Origin: Lewinellaceae bacterium
GTDB lineage: Bacteria; Bacteroidota; Bacteroidia; Chitinophagales; Saprospiraceae
NCBI GenBank assembly: GCA_020636325.1
Contig: JACJYC010000017.1
Coordinates: 1-64,000, forward strand
Reading direction: 5' to 3'
DNA length: 64,000 nt
Of this stretch, positions 42,369-50,087 are shown piece by piece. The translations under genes and the position numbers were made by a program. Each line of letters begins with the position of its first letter. The first letter of the stretch is position 1. The notes beneath the pieces are model-generated. The model did not search any database. It worked only from the letters and a program-made list of their open reading frames with translations, and was not told the DNA's origin.

Positions 42369-44627
42369 TCACCGCTTCCGGTCACCCGGATGATAGGCGG
42401 CTTCCTGATGGGCCCGCACCTCCTCCGGATAAAACCACACCTCCCGGAACTGCCCTTTGCAGAACAGATCCGCCTGGTCGGTAAAGTGGGGTGAATCCGG
42501 CCGGCTGGCCTGTCCGCCGCTCACCACCGCCCTGGCCTTGAGGCGCTCGCCAAATTCCACTACGGCTACAAAACTGTTGCCGCCGCTGCCGTAGCGTTTT
42601 ACGGTGCCCGGGTACGTTCTGGCGCCGAATGAGGCCAGCGACCCCCAGAGTGAGGAGGTAAACCCGACCGGGATGCTCGGCTTTTTGTCGTCGAAGGTCT
42701 CGTCGATCTTACCGGTCAGCCGCTGGAACCGGTTGACGGCGCCCCACGGCGTACGCCAGCTGCCGAACTCGCGGTTGAGCTGCTCCAGGGTCTCTTCGAA
42801 CAACTCCGTCTTTTTGGCGGTGGTAACGGCTTTGATCATGTACGAGGTCAGTTCTTCGGGGCTGCGCCGGCGGCCGTCGTGGAGCTGACTGCGGACATAG
42901 GTCATCATCTTTTCACCCCAGTAAACGGCGAGGGTGGTCGCAACGGACGCCTCTCCGTAATGCAGGTCCCAGTTTTTGAGGGTTTCGGCTGCCCCCGTCA
43001 GGTCGGCCGATGGATTATGGACCTGCCCGAGAGCGGCCACTAACGATGGCACAAGCTCCTCAAACCCGGCCAGGTATGGGTCATTGGCGGCCGCGATGAG
43101 GGTGTCCAGGGTGTACACTGCGCGGCGGCTGAGGACCCGGGCAGCGTTGATGCCGCGGTAATTTTCGAAATCGGGCGCCATATAAGCCGGATAATCTTCC
43201 TTTTCAGGGCTGCTTGCGCCGGAAACCGTAAACGGGGTGGAGTTGCAGTTCTGGATCCAACCGGTAGCGGGGTTGCGCATCTGGACAATGTCCCTGACCT
43301 TGTGCAGGCCTTTCCAATCGGTGGCGGGATTGCTGCCGTCGACGGGTTCGTTCCAGTCGAAGCCCTGGTTTCGTTTCGGGATGAAATCGCCGTGCCAATA
43401 AGCGATATTGCCCTTATCGTCGGCAAAGACCGTGTTGTTGGACGAATTGGTCCGGATCTTCATCACTTTGTTGAAGCTGCGGTAATCCCTGGCTTTGGTG
43501 CGCAGGTAGGACTGGCTCAGGGCATCGAGCGGTTCGTTCATCATGCTGATGGCGATCCATTTGCCGTTCTGTTCCCCGATGATCGGCCCGTGGTGGGTGC
43601 GATAGATGGTGAAGGTCTTGCGGGCAATGCGGTCGCCGGATTTATAGGGCAGCTCGACCTGTTGTTCCTGAACCGGCCGCCATTCCTTGCCGTATTTGTA
43701 ATAAAACCGGCCGTTCCGTTTTTCCACGGTTTCTTCATATTCGTCCATAGAGTCGGCAAAGCTCGAAGTATGCATCCAGCCGCAATGCTGGTTGAACCCC
43801 TGGTAAATGAAAAACTGCCCCCAGGTAACGGCGCCGTATGCGTTCAGGCCCTGTTCGCTGACCACTTGCTGTTCCGAGCGGAAATAATAGGACGTATGCG
43901 GGTTGATCAGCAGCAGGGCATTGCCCGAGGCGCTGCGGGACGGCGCTATGGCGAACCCGTTGGAGCCGGTGGGTTCCTTTTCCTGCCAGACCGGGTCATT
44001 TTCCGCACCGGATGAAGTCGAAGGGCCGCCCGTACGGCCACTGAGCGAAGTCGGATGCCTGCTGAGCGAAGTCGAATTCATGCTGAGCGAAGTCGAAGCA
44101 TAAAACCGCTTCATCCGTTCCAGCGAGATCACCGTAATGTTCCCGCCGATACTGCCTTCGGTGAAGGTCAGCGGCATCCAGGGTGCAAACCGGGTGAGCA
44201 GCCTGGGTTTGACTTCCGGGTGGGTGGCCAGGTAGTAATTCGCCCCATCCGCAAAGGCCTCCAGCAGGCTTTTCATCCAGGCCGGGCAGGACCGGTAGAT
44301 GGCGACAGCCTGGGTTGAATCGAGGAACATGCGGGCGCGCAGGTCGTGGAGCAACCCCTCTTCGCCCTGCACTTCCGCCATGCGGCCGATGGCGTCGATA
44401 TAATTTTCTTCGACGCGGGCGAAATCGTCTTCGCATTGGGCGTAGATGGCCCCGAACACGGCATCCGCGTCGGTTTTGCCGTAAATATGGGGTATGCCCC
44501 AGGTATCCCGGACGATTTCTATGGTTTGCGCCCGCTGCTGCCAGGCGGTTATTTCAGCGGGCGGGAAGGGTTGTGCGAGGGCCATTCCCGGTACACCTAA
44601 TAACGGAAGCAGTAGAAATAACTTCAT
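42369..44627 (-). CDS. Penicillin-acylase family (S45, Ntn) acylase
   Basis: A protein of 752 residues with a signal peptide (to MALAQ). The alpha chain starts at ITAWQQRAQTIEIVRDTWGI. The beta chain begins at the nucleophile S222 in TGSNGFAIAPS, which becomes N-terminal after self-cleavage. NALLLINPHTSYY and later RTNSSNNTVFADDKGNIAYW are typical of the acyl-homoserine-lactone/aculeacin acylase branch. The spacer just before S222 contains STSLSMN-type heptapeptides (about residues 177-208) encoded by a DNA repeat. Since this linker is removed during maturation, the insertion may be neutral. Possible substrates include N-acyl signals; not determined. Confidence 0.85.
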   Translation of the reverse strand: MKLFLLLPLLGVPGMALAQPFPPAEITAWQQRAQTIEIVRDTWGIPHIYGKTDADAVFGAIYAQCEDDFARVEENYIDAIGRMAEVQGEEGLLHDLRARMFLDSTQAVAIYRSCPAWMKSLLEAFADGANYYLATHPEVKPRLLTRFAPWMPLTFTEGSIGGNITVISLERMKRFYASTSLSMNSTSLSRHPTSLSGRTGGPSTSSGAENDPVWQEKEPTGSNGFAIAPSRSASGNALLLINPHTSYYFRSEQQVVSEQGLNAYGAVTWGQFFIYQGFNQHCGWMHTSSFADSMDEYEETVEKRNGRFYYKYGKEWRPVQEQQVELPYKSGDRIARKTFTIYRTHHGPIIGEQNGKWIAISMMNEPLDALSQSYLRTKARDYRSFNKVMKIRTNSSNNTVFADDKGNIAYWHGDFIPKRNQGFDWNEPVDGSNPATDWKGLHKVRDIVQMRNPATGWIQNCNSTPFTVSGASSPEKEDYPAYMAPDFENYRGINAARVLSRRAVYTLDTLIAAANDPYLAGFEELVPSLVAALGQVHNPSADLTGAAETLKNWDLHYGEASVATTLAVYWGEKMMTYVRSQLHDGRRRSPEELTSYMIKAVTTAKKTELFEETLEQLNREFGSWRTPWGAVNRFQRLTGKIDETFDDKKPSIPVGFTSSLWGSLASFGARTYPGTVKRYGSGGNSFVAVVEFGERLKARAVVSGGQASRPDSPHFTDQADLFCKGQFREVWFYPEEVRAHQEAAYHPGDRKR
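44041..44097. repeat. Three 21-bp repeats inside the acylase linker
   Basis: CTGAGCGAAGTCG starts at 44041, 44062 and 44083, exactly 21 bases apart, with a related GATGAAGTCGAAGG near 44008-44021. Each unit adds seven residues in frame to the acylase spacer peptide. The period being a multiple of three keeps the gene open. Confidence 0.85.
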
Positions 44628-44753
44628 TTTACATATTTTTAGGTCAGGAAATTACATTATTCGGGAGTAATAGCAAAAAAACGGCCAAAGCGCCTAAATG
44701 TACTCAACCTTAGCATTACAAAAACCAACGTTGTCGAAATTTGAAATGATCCG

Positions 44754-47700
44754 ATGATGGAAATTCAATTATTGCTTGAGGAAGCAGCAGAAAAATACCA
44801 AACCGGAGCCTTTAGCGAAGCTGCAGCGCTGGTGGATGAAATACTGGCGTCAGATCCATTATCGGGTAAAGCTCTTTCTTACAGAGCCCACCTTTATGCC
44901 CGGGAGTATGATTTTATTCGCGCAATTAGCACGGCCCGAACAGCTTTGACCAATGGCTACAAGGAGTCTTCCCTTTTGATTTCATGCGCCTCATGGCTTC
45001 GGTCGGCCTATCTTTATGAACAGGCCATTGAGATGATCAATCAAATGGATTTCGACGGTTTCACTGAAAATGAACAAGCTCAATTGCTTTGCGAAAAAGG
45101 GAATGCATTATCCAACCTGTGCCGTTTCGAAGAGAGCCTTGAATGTTTTGAGAAAGCGCTTGAAAAAGAGCCGGACAACATATATGCCAATTATGGCAAA
45201 AGCACGGTGCTGACCTTCTTCTGTAATTTTTCAGCGGCACGCCAGGCGATTGAAAAGGCCCTCGACATCAATCCGAATGCCATTTTTCTGCTGCACCAAC
45301 ATGCCATTACCCTGAGCAATCTAAACTCATTCGAGGAGGCAGGAAAAATTTACATGACTATGATCGAGATGGAAGCCCTCGATTGCTATGGTCTCTCAAG
45401 CCAGGCAGAAGCCTATATATACCTTAATGACAATTCTAAAGGGCTTGAAATCTACAGGGAGGTTTTGCAGCAATTTCCCGAATATGATTATGCCTGCAGA
45501 GGCATGGGGAACGCCTGCAAAAATCTGGGAGACTTTCAGAATGCGGAGATTTTTTATGAAAAAGCGTTGAAACTCGATTCCAGGAGTTATTTCACCTTAG
45601 ATAGTCTGGGATACCTTTTCATTGCAAAAGGCGATTATGCGGCAGCCATAAATTACTTTCAGCGGGCCCGGCTGATCTCGTCTACTCTACACAATGCCTG
45701 GTATGGCATAGGTCTGGCCATGTTCTACCTGGAAAGATATGAAGAGAGTAAATATGCATTTCACAGGGTCTTGCAAGTTTATCCTGATAACCTGTATGCT
45801 TTGAGATTGATGGGACAGATCCATTACGAGCTTGACCATTTAAAAGAAGCGCTGGATTATTGCCAAAAAAGCCTTGAGCTTTCCAAACCGGACCCGCAAC
45901 AGTTTTTATTGCTTGGGCTGATCAGTCATAAACTGGGGGATTTTAACGCTGCAAAATCCTTCTTCGAGCAATATGTCGAGGTATTTTCTGATAACCAGGA
46001 GATCTGGCAATTGCTGGCCGAACTTTATGAAAAAGATCAGGATCAGGAAAAAATGATTGAGGCCCGAACCAGGATAAATACGCTGAACGAGCAACGATTT
46101 ACCTACAGTCTGGACCCTGTTGTTGAAAAAACTGAATTGAATAGCGACCGGTCCTATTATTTCAGCATGCCTTCGAATGAAGACAATATCTTCGTCTTCT
46201 CTAAATTTCTTTCCCAGGATACGATCCTCAATTATTACGACAGCCTGTTATTAGATGGGGAAAATGTAAAAATCAACGAGGCCAAAATCATCGTGGTGGG
46301 CGCCGGCGGTGCGGGTAAAACCTCCCTGATCAAAAAGATAATCCGCCCACATTACAAGGTCCCAAATGAGGAAAAAGTAACCCACGGTGTGGAAGTGTAT
46401 TTCCATCAGGCAGAATTCGGCGGTGATGCCATATCAACCTATTTCTGGGATTTTGGCGGACAAGAGATCTATCACGCCACACACCAATTGTTTTTCACGC
46501 GAGGTTCGCTTTATATTCTGGTTGTTGACTCCCGAAAAGGAAGCCTGAACCTGGATTATTGGTTATACCTGATCCAGTTTCTGAGCGGTGACAGCCCAGT
46601 CCTGTTGGTGATCAACGAGATTGAAGGCATTACCAAAGATCTGGAAGTTGAAAAACTAAAGAAACATTTCCCCGGACTGAAAGAGGTTGCTAAAGTCAAC
46701 CTGGCCAACAACAAGGGATTATATCATCTCCGGGAAATTATCGGCTCAATCCTGCCCCAGATCAATGTGGTCAATCGTGATATTCCCGCTAATTGGATGG
46801 CTTTGCGGCATCACCTGGGGAAATTGACTGAGAATACCATTACTTTTGAACAATTCAGCGGGCTTTGCGGGCAGTATGAAATCCGGGGCGAGTCCATGGT
46901 TCGGTCGGTAAGCGAATTACTGCACCATCTCGGCGTTATCCTGCATTATCAGGGAAACTGGCTGCTTGACAATTTCATCGTCCTGAATATCCACTGGGCC
47001 ATCGACGCGGTTTACTCCATTTTTGAAAGTCCTGAGATCATAAACGGCAAAGGCATATTCGATTTTCAAACCCTCGTCCAGATATGGCTGGCTAACGGCT
47101 ATCAGCGGGAAGATCATTCAGGTTTCCTGCAACTGATCCTCCAGTTTGAAATCTGTTATTCGATCAATAACCATGAATACTTTGTAGCGCCCCAGTTTTT
47201 ACCGGAACGCCCTTATCGACCAGAAGCCTTCGACGGGAAAATTATTTGGTACGAATTTCAATACGGTTTCCTTCCTAAAAACATCTTCAGCCGGCTGGTT
47301 GTTAAGATGAACAGGTACATCAATGAGGAATCCGTTTGGAGGAACGACGTGATCCTTAAACTGAATGAATCTTATGCCCATATCAACAATGACCTGATCG
47401 AAAAAAAAATCTCCATAAAAATTACAGGCCGGCAATCCAAAGAATTACTTTTCCTTATTCGTGAAAATATTTATCAGATTCATAACGACTATAATCAGAT
47501 TTTTTTCGAGGAGACGGTTGCTTGCTGCTGTTCCGTTTGCAATCAGGCCGAGACCCCGCGTTATTTCCTGTTCAAAGACCTGGAAGCTGCAAAAAGGAAT
47601 CATCGCCATTCACTTCTCTGTTACCAAAGTTGGGAAGAAGTCAATATCGACAGCCTATTGGAAAATATTCCATCACAGTACTTCAGCGTGGAAAAAGCCA

Positions 47701-47930
47701 AACAACTCATTTCCAGCAATCAGATCCTTGAATTCCTGGAATTTTTGAATGCTAATTTCCGGAACACCCCTTTTGAAGATGATATTCTGATCCTGCAAAG
47801 CCAGTACCAGAATTTGAAAAAGGACAACAGAAGCGGTATCCTGGATCCGAGGACCCAAAACCTCTTTTTAAACGACATCCGGCTCAAAGGACTTGAAATC
47901 CTTCGGGCAATTCAAAAAACCAAACCTTGA
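44754..47930 (+). CDS. TPR-Roco (Roc-COR) GTPase with EAD11-like tail
   Basis: A soluble protein of 1058 residues. Residues 1 to about 440 are at least ten TPR units. A Roc GTPase domain follows: G1 GAGGAGKTS (516-524), switch I THGVEV, G3 DFGGQE (566-571); the G4 position reads INEIEG rather than NKxD. Next is a COR domain (WMALRHHLGKLTENTITFEQ; LLHHLGVILHYQGNWLLDNF), a long beta/alpha region with a CCCSVC cluster, and a final helical domain (about 980-1056: KAKQLISSNQILEFLEFLN ... ILILQSQYQNLKKDNRSG) that resembles effector-associated domain 11. EADs link NTPase sensors to effectors in conflict systems, so a defence or regulated-suicide role is a reasonable inference. More AT-rich than its neighbours. 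The next gene starts four bases after its stop. Confidence 0.82.
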   Translation: MMEIQLLLEEAAEKYQTGAFSEAAALVDEILASDPLSGKALSYRAHLYAREYDFIRAISTARTALTNGYKESSLLISCASWLRSAYLYEQAIEMINQMDFDGFTENEQAQLLCEKGNALSNLCRFEESLECFEKALEKEPDNIYANYGKSTVLTFFCNFSAARQAIEKALDINPNAIFLLHQHAITLSNLNSFEEAGKIYMTMIEMEALDCYGLSSQAEAYIYLNDNSKGLEIYREVLQQFPEYDYACRGMGNACKNLGDFQNAEIFYEKALKLDSRSYFTLDSLGYLFIAKGDYAAAINYFQRARLISSTLHNAWYGIGLAMFYLERYEESKYAFHRVLQVYPDNLYALRLMGQIHYELDHLKEALDYCQKSLELSKPDPQQFLLLGLISHKLGDFNAAKSFFEQYVEVFSDNQEIWQLLAELYEKDQDQEKMIEARTRINTLNEQRFTYSLDPVVEKTELNSDRSYYFSMPSNEDNIFVFSKFLSQDTILNYYDSLLLDGENVKINEAKIIVVGAGGAGKTSLIKKIIRPHYKVPNEEKVTHGVEVYFHQAEFGGDAISTYFWDFGGQEIYHATHQLFFTRGSLYILVVDSRKGSLNLDYWLYLIQFLSGDSPVLLVINEIEGITKDLEVEKLKKHFPGLKEVAKVNLANNKGLYHLREIIGSILPQINVVNRDIPANWMALRHHLGKLTENTITFEQFSGLCGQYEIRGESMVRSVSELLHHLGVILHYQGNWLLDNFIVLNIHWAIDAVYSIFESPEIINGKGIFDFQTLVQIWLANGYQREDHSGFLQLILQFEICYSINNHEYFVAPQFLPERPYRPEAFDGKIIWYEFQYGFLPKNIFSRLVVKMNRYINEESVWRNDVILKLNESYAHINNDLIEKKISIKITGRQSKELLFLIRENIYQIHNDYNQIFFEETVACCCSVCNQAETPRYFLFKDLEAAKRNHRHSLLCYQSWEEVNIDSLLENIPSQYFSVEKAKQLISSNQILEFLEFLNANFRNTPFEDDILILQSQYQNLKKDNRSGILDPRTQNLFLNDIRLKGLEILRAIQKTKP

Positions 47931-47933
47931 ACC

Positions 47934-48521
47934 ATGACGGAATTCTCTCTGATCCTTCAGAACATCGCCAAACACGTCCATCTCACCCGGGAGGAACAAG
48001 ACTATTTCTGTTCCCTGCTGGAGCCCCGCAAATTGCGCCGTCGCGAATTCCTGTTCCTGGAAGGCGATATCTGCAAATATTCCTCTTTTGTGAACCAAGG
48101 CTGCCTGCGCGGCTTTGCCACTGACAAAAACGGCACCGAGCACGTCCTCTCCTTCGCCCCTGTCGACTGGTGGATCGGCGACATCTACAGCCTGGTCTCC
48201 GAAAAACCCGCCATACTCAGCGCCCAGGCCCTCGAAGCCACCGAAGTCCTGATGCTCTCCCGCTACAACCAGGACCAACTCTACCAGAATGTTCCCAAAT
48301 TCGAGCGCTTCTTCCGGATCATCATCGAAAATTCCCTGGTGGCCAACCAGCAACGCCTCATCGACAACATGAGCCTGACCGCCGAAGAACGCTACCTGAA
48401 TTTCTGCAAAAAATACCCTACCCTCGTTTATTGCCTGCCGCAAAAGCATATCGCTTCGTATATCGGCGTTACGCCTGAGTTTTTTAGTAAAATGCGGAAG
48501 GAGAGTATTAGTCGTCAGTGA
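47934..48521 (+). CDS. Crp/Fnr-family transcriptional regulator
   Basis: A protein of 195 residues. An N-terminal cyclic-nucleotide-binding-type beta-roll (RREFLFLEGDICKYSSFVNQ; WWIGDIYSLVSEKPAILSAQ) is joined by the dimerisation helix to a short winged helix (LPQKHIASYIGVTPEFFSKM). It lacks FNR cysteines, so it senses a small ligand or none. It starts four bases after the Roco gene and may be cotranscribed with it, yet its GC content is that of the core genome, so the pairing may be accidental. Confidence 0.87.
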   Translation: MTEFSLILQNIAKHVHLTREEQDYFCSLLEPRKLRRREFLFLEGDICKYSSFVNQGCLRGFATDKNGTEHVLSFAPVDWWIGDIYSLVSEKPAILSAQALEATEVLMLSRYNQDQLYQNVPKFERFFRIIIENSLVANQQRLIDNMSLTAEERYLNFCKKYPTLVYCLPQKHIASYIGVTPEFFSKMRKESISRQ

Positions 48522-48600
48522 AAAGTGATCAGTGGTCAGTGGTCAGTTCCTTCCCTGACAACTGACCACTGACAACTGACAACTGACAACTCTCTTCAAA
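48522..48600. repeat. Opposed heptamer arms GTGGTCA / TGACAAC
   Basis: GTGATCA and two GTGGTCA heptamers, a GTTCCTTCCC centre, then five heptamers of the form TGACMAC. The arms are complementary (GTGGTCA with TGACCAC), so the unit can form a hairpin behind the Crp gene. Confidence 0.75.
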
Positions 48601-48672
48601 TCTTAATCTACATTATTGGAATCAGCCCCCGGACACCCCGACCTTTGCAGCATCAACAAAAAACAGAAAAAA

Positions 48673-49209
48673 ATGTCCAACACCGTAAATTGGGTCGGAG
48701 ACCCCGCGCACAGTGAAGTGAAGTTCAAGGTAAAACACCTGATGATCACCAACGTTACCGGCAGCTTTGATGATTACAAGATCGAGGTCCATTCCGACGG
48801 AGAAGGCTTCAATAACCCGGAGATCTCTTTCACGGCCAAAGCCGCATCAGTGGATACCAACAACGAACAACGCGACGCCCACCTGAGGAGCGCCGACTTC
48901 TTTGATGCCGATACATATCCGGAAATCACGTTCAAATCCACCAAATACGAATCGGCAGGCAGCAACGGCGACTATGTCCTGGAAGGCGACCTGACCATGA
49001 AGGACGTCACCAAAAAGATCAAGCTGGACGTGGAATTCCTGGGCGTGCATAAAGACCCCTGGGGCAACGCCAAAGCCGGCTTTTCCATCAGCGGCAAGAT
49101 CAATCGCAAGGATTGGGGCCTCAACTGGAACGCAGCCCTCGAAAGCGGCGGCGTGCTCGTCAGCGAGGAAGTCAAGATCAATGCGGAAGTGCAGCTGGCC
49201 AAAGGTTGA
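48673..49209 (+). CDS. YceI family lipid-binding protein
   Basis: A protein of 178 residues starting at MSNTVNWVGDPAHSEVKF, the usual start of the lipocalin-like YceI family; the 19 codons upstream are not conserved-looking. SFTAKAASVDTNNEQRDAHL and TMKDVTKKIKLDVEFLG are signature regions. There is no signal peptide, so it is cytosolic. The family binds polyprenoid or fatty-acid-like ligands; the role is generally stress related or unknown. Confidence 0.88.
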   Translation: MSNTVNWVGDPAHSEVKFKVKHLMITNVTGSFDDYKIEVHSDGEGFNNPEISFTAKAASVDTNNEQRDAHLRSADFFDADTYPEITFKSTKYESAGSNGDYVLEGDLTMKDVTKKIKLDVEFLGVHKDPWGNAKAGFSISGKINRKDWGLNWNAALESGGVLVSEEVKINAEVQLAKG

Positions 49210-49317
49210 GGAATCGAAGAATCGAGGAATCGAGGAATTGAGGAATCGAGGAACTGAAGGGGGTACAATCGATTCCTCGATTCCTCAGTTCCTCAGTTCC
49301 TCAGTTCCTCATTTCAT
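49205..49317. repeat. Opposed octamer arms GAGGAATC / GATTCCTC
   Basis: Left arm: about seven words of the form GAGGAATC; centre GGGGGTACAATC; right arm: GATTCCTC and CAGTTCCT words. The arms are complementary and lie between two convergent genes (YceI and glucosaminidase), so this may act as a terminator. Same word family as 3.3 kb and the 62.4 kb array. Confidence 0.78.
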
Positions 49318-49862
49318 TGTATCTCATACAATCGATACCGCCAGATCAGGCGCAACAGTTTTTCGGCGTATTCCGGGTCGGTGGCGTACCCGCAGGCCTG
49401 AAGGGTTTCGGCCCAGACCCGGTGATTCCAGCTCGGCAGGCCCGTAAACAGGCTGCGATAATACGGCCGGGTGGTGATGAATTGGCCGAAATCCGAATAA
49501 CTCTCCCGGATCAGGGGATACTTGCGAAAGCATTCCCGGGCATTGTATGACTGGTATTCCCAGAATTCAACCGTCTGTTTGCAGTAGGTTTGCCCATCCC
49601 AATCGCTTTTGACCTTCAATCCGAAATGGTTATTGGCAAACCGGGCCAGCTCGCTTTGGCCCCAATCGCTCTCCAATCCGGCAACGGCCAGGATAATGGG
49701 GACCGGCACATTGCTCTCGGCGCTCAAAGGCTGGTAGAGGTAGCGATACTTGCGGATATAATCCTGTACTTTCTGAGGGCGGGTAAATTCAACCGGCGAC
49801 GTAACGCTCAATGAGCCGATACCCGCCAGGATCAGGGCGAAGGACAGTAGATGTTTCAGCAT
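49314..49862 (-). CDS. GH73-type glucosaminidase domain protein
   Basis: A protein of 182 residues with a signal peptide (to GSLSVTS). The rest is a glucosaminidase domain: PVPIILAVAGLESDWGQSEL with the catalytic Glu in ESDWG, then FANNHFGLKVKSDW and YSDFGQFITTRPYYRSLF. The family cuts peptidoglycan glycan strands (FlgJ/LytD type). It is short and has no cell-wall-binding domain. Confidence 0.85.
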   Translation of the reverse strand: MLKHLLSFALILAGIGSLSVTSPVEFTRPQKVQDYIRKYRYLYQPLSAESNVPVPIILAVAGLESDWGQSELARFANNHFGLKVKSDWDGQTYCKQTVEFWEYQSYNARECFRKYPLIRESYSDFGQFITTRPYYRSLFTGLPSWNHRVWAETLQACGYATDPEYAEKLLRLIWRYRLYEIQ

Positions 49863-49989
49863 GCGTAAATCTGTTAGGGTTCTCTCAAATCACAGGCGAA
49901 AATAATATATTTTTAAATTGTTTATAACGACTTTCATATTATAAACGGCATTTCTGCTCCCTTTCCCTAGCGAAAACAGACCGCTTCTC

Positions 49990-50020
49990 TTGGCCAAATC
50001 CGGCTAAAAGTCTATTTTTG
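49990..50020 (+). promoter_or_regulatory. Promoter TTGG-N19-TATTTTTG
   Basis: TTGG (49990-49993) and TATTTTTG (50013-50020) with a 19-base spacer fit the Bacteroidota -33/-7 boxes. It would give a leader of about 60 bases before the M13 peptidase ATG at 50088. Confidence 0.55.
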
Positions 50021-50087
50021 ACCGGTTTCTGCACCCGGGTCAACCGCCCGGCCACCGACCGAAAATATTTCATAACCAATCCACGCC

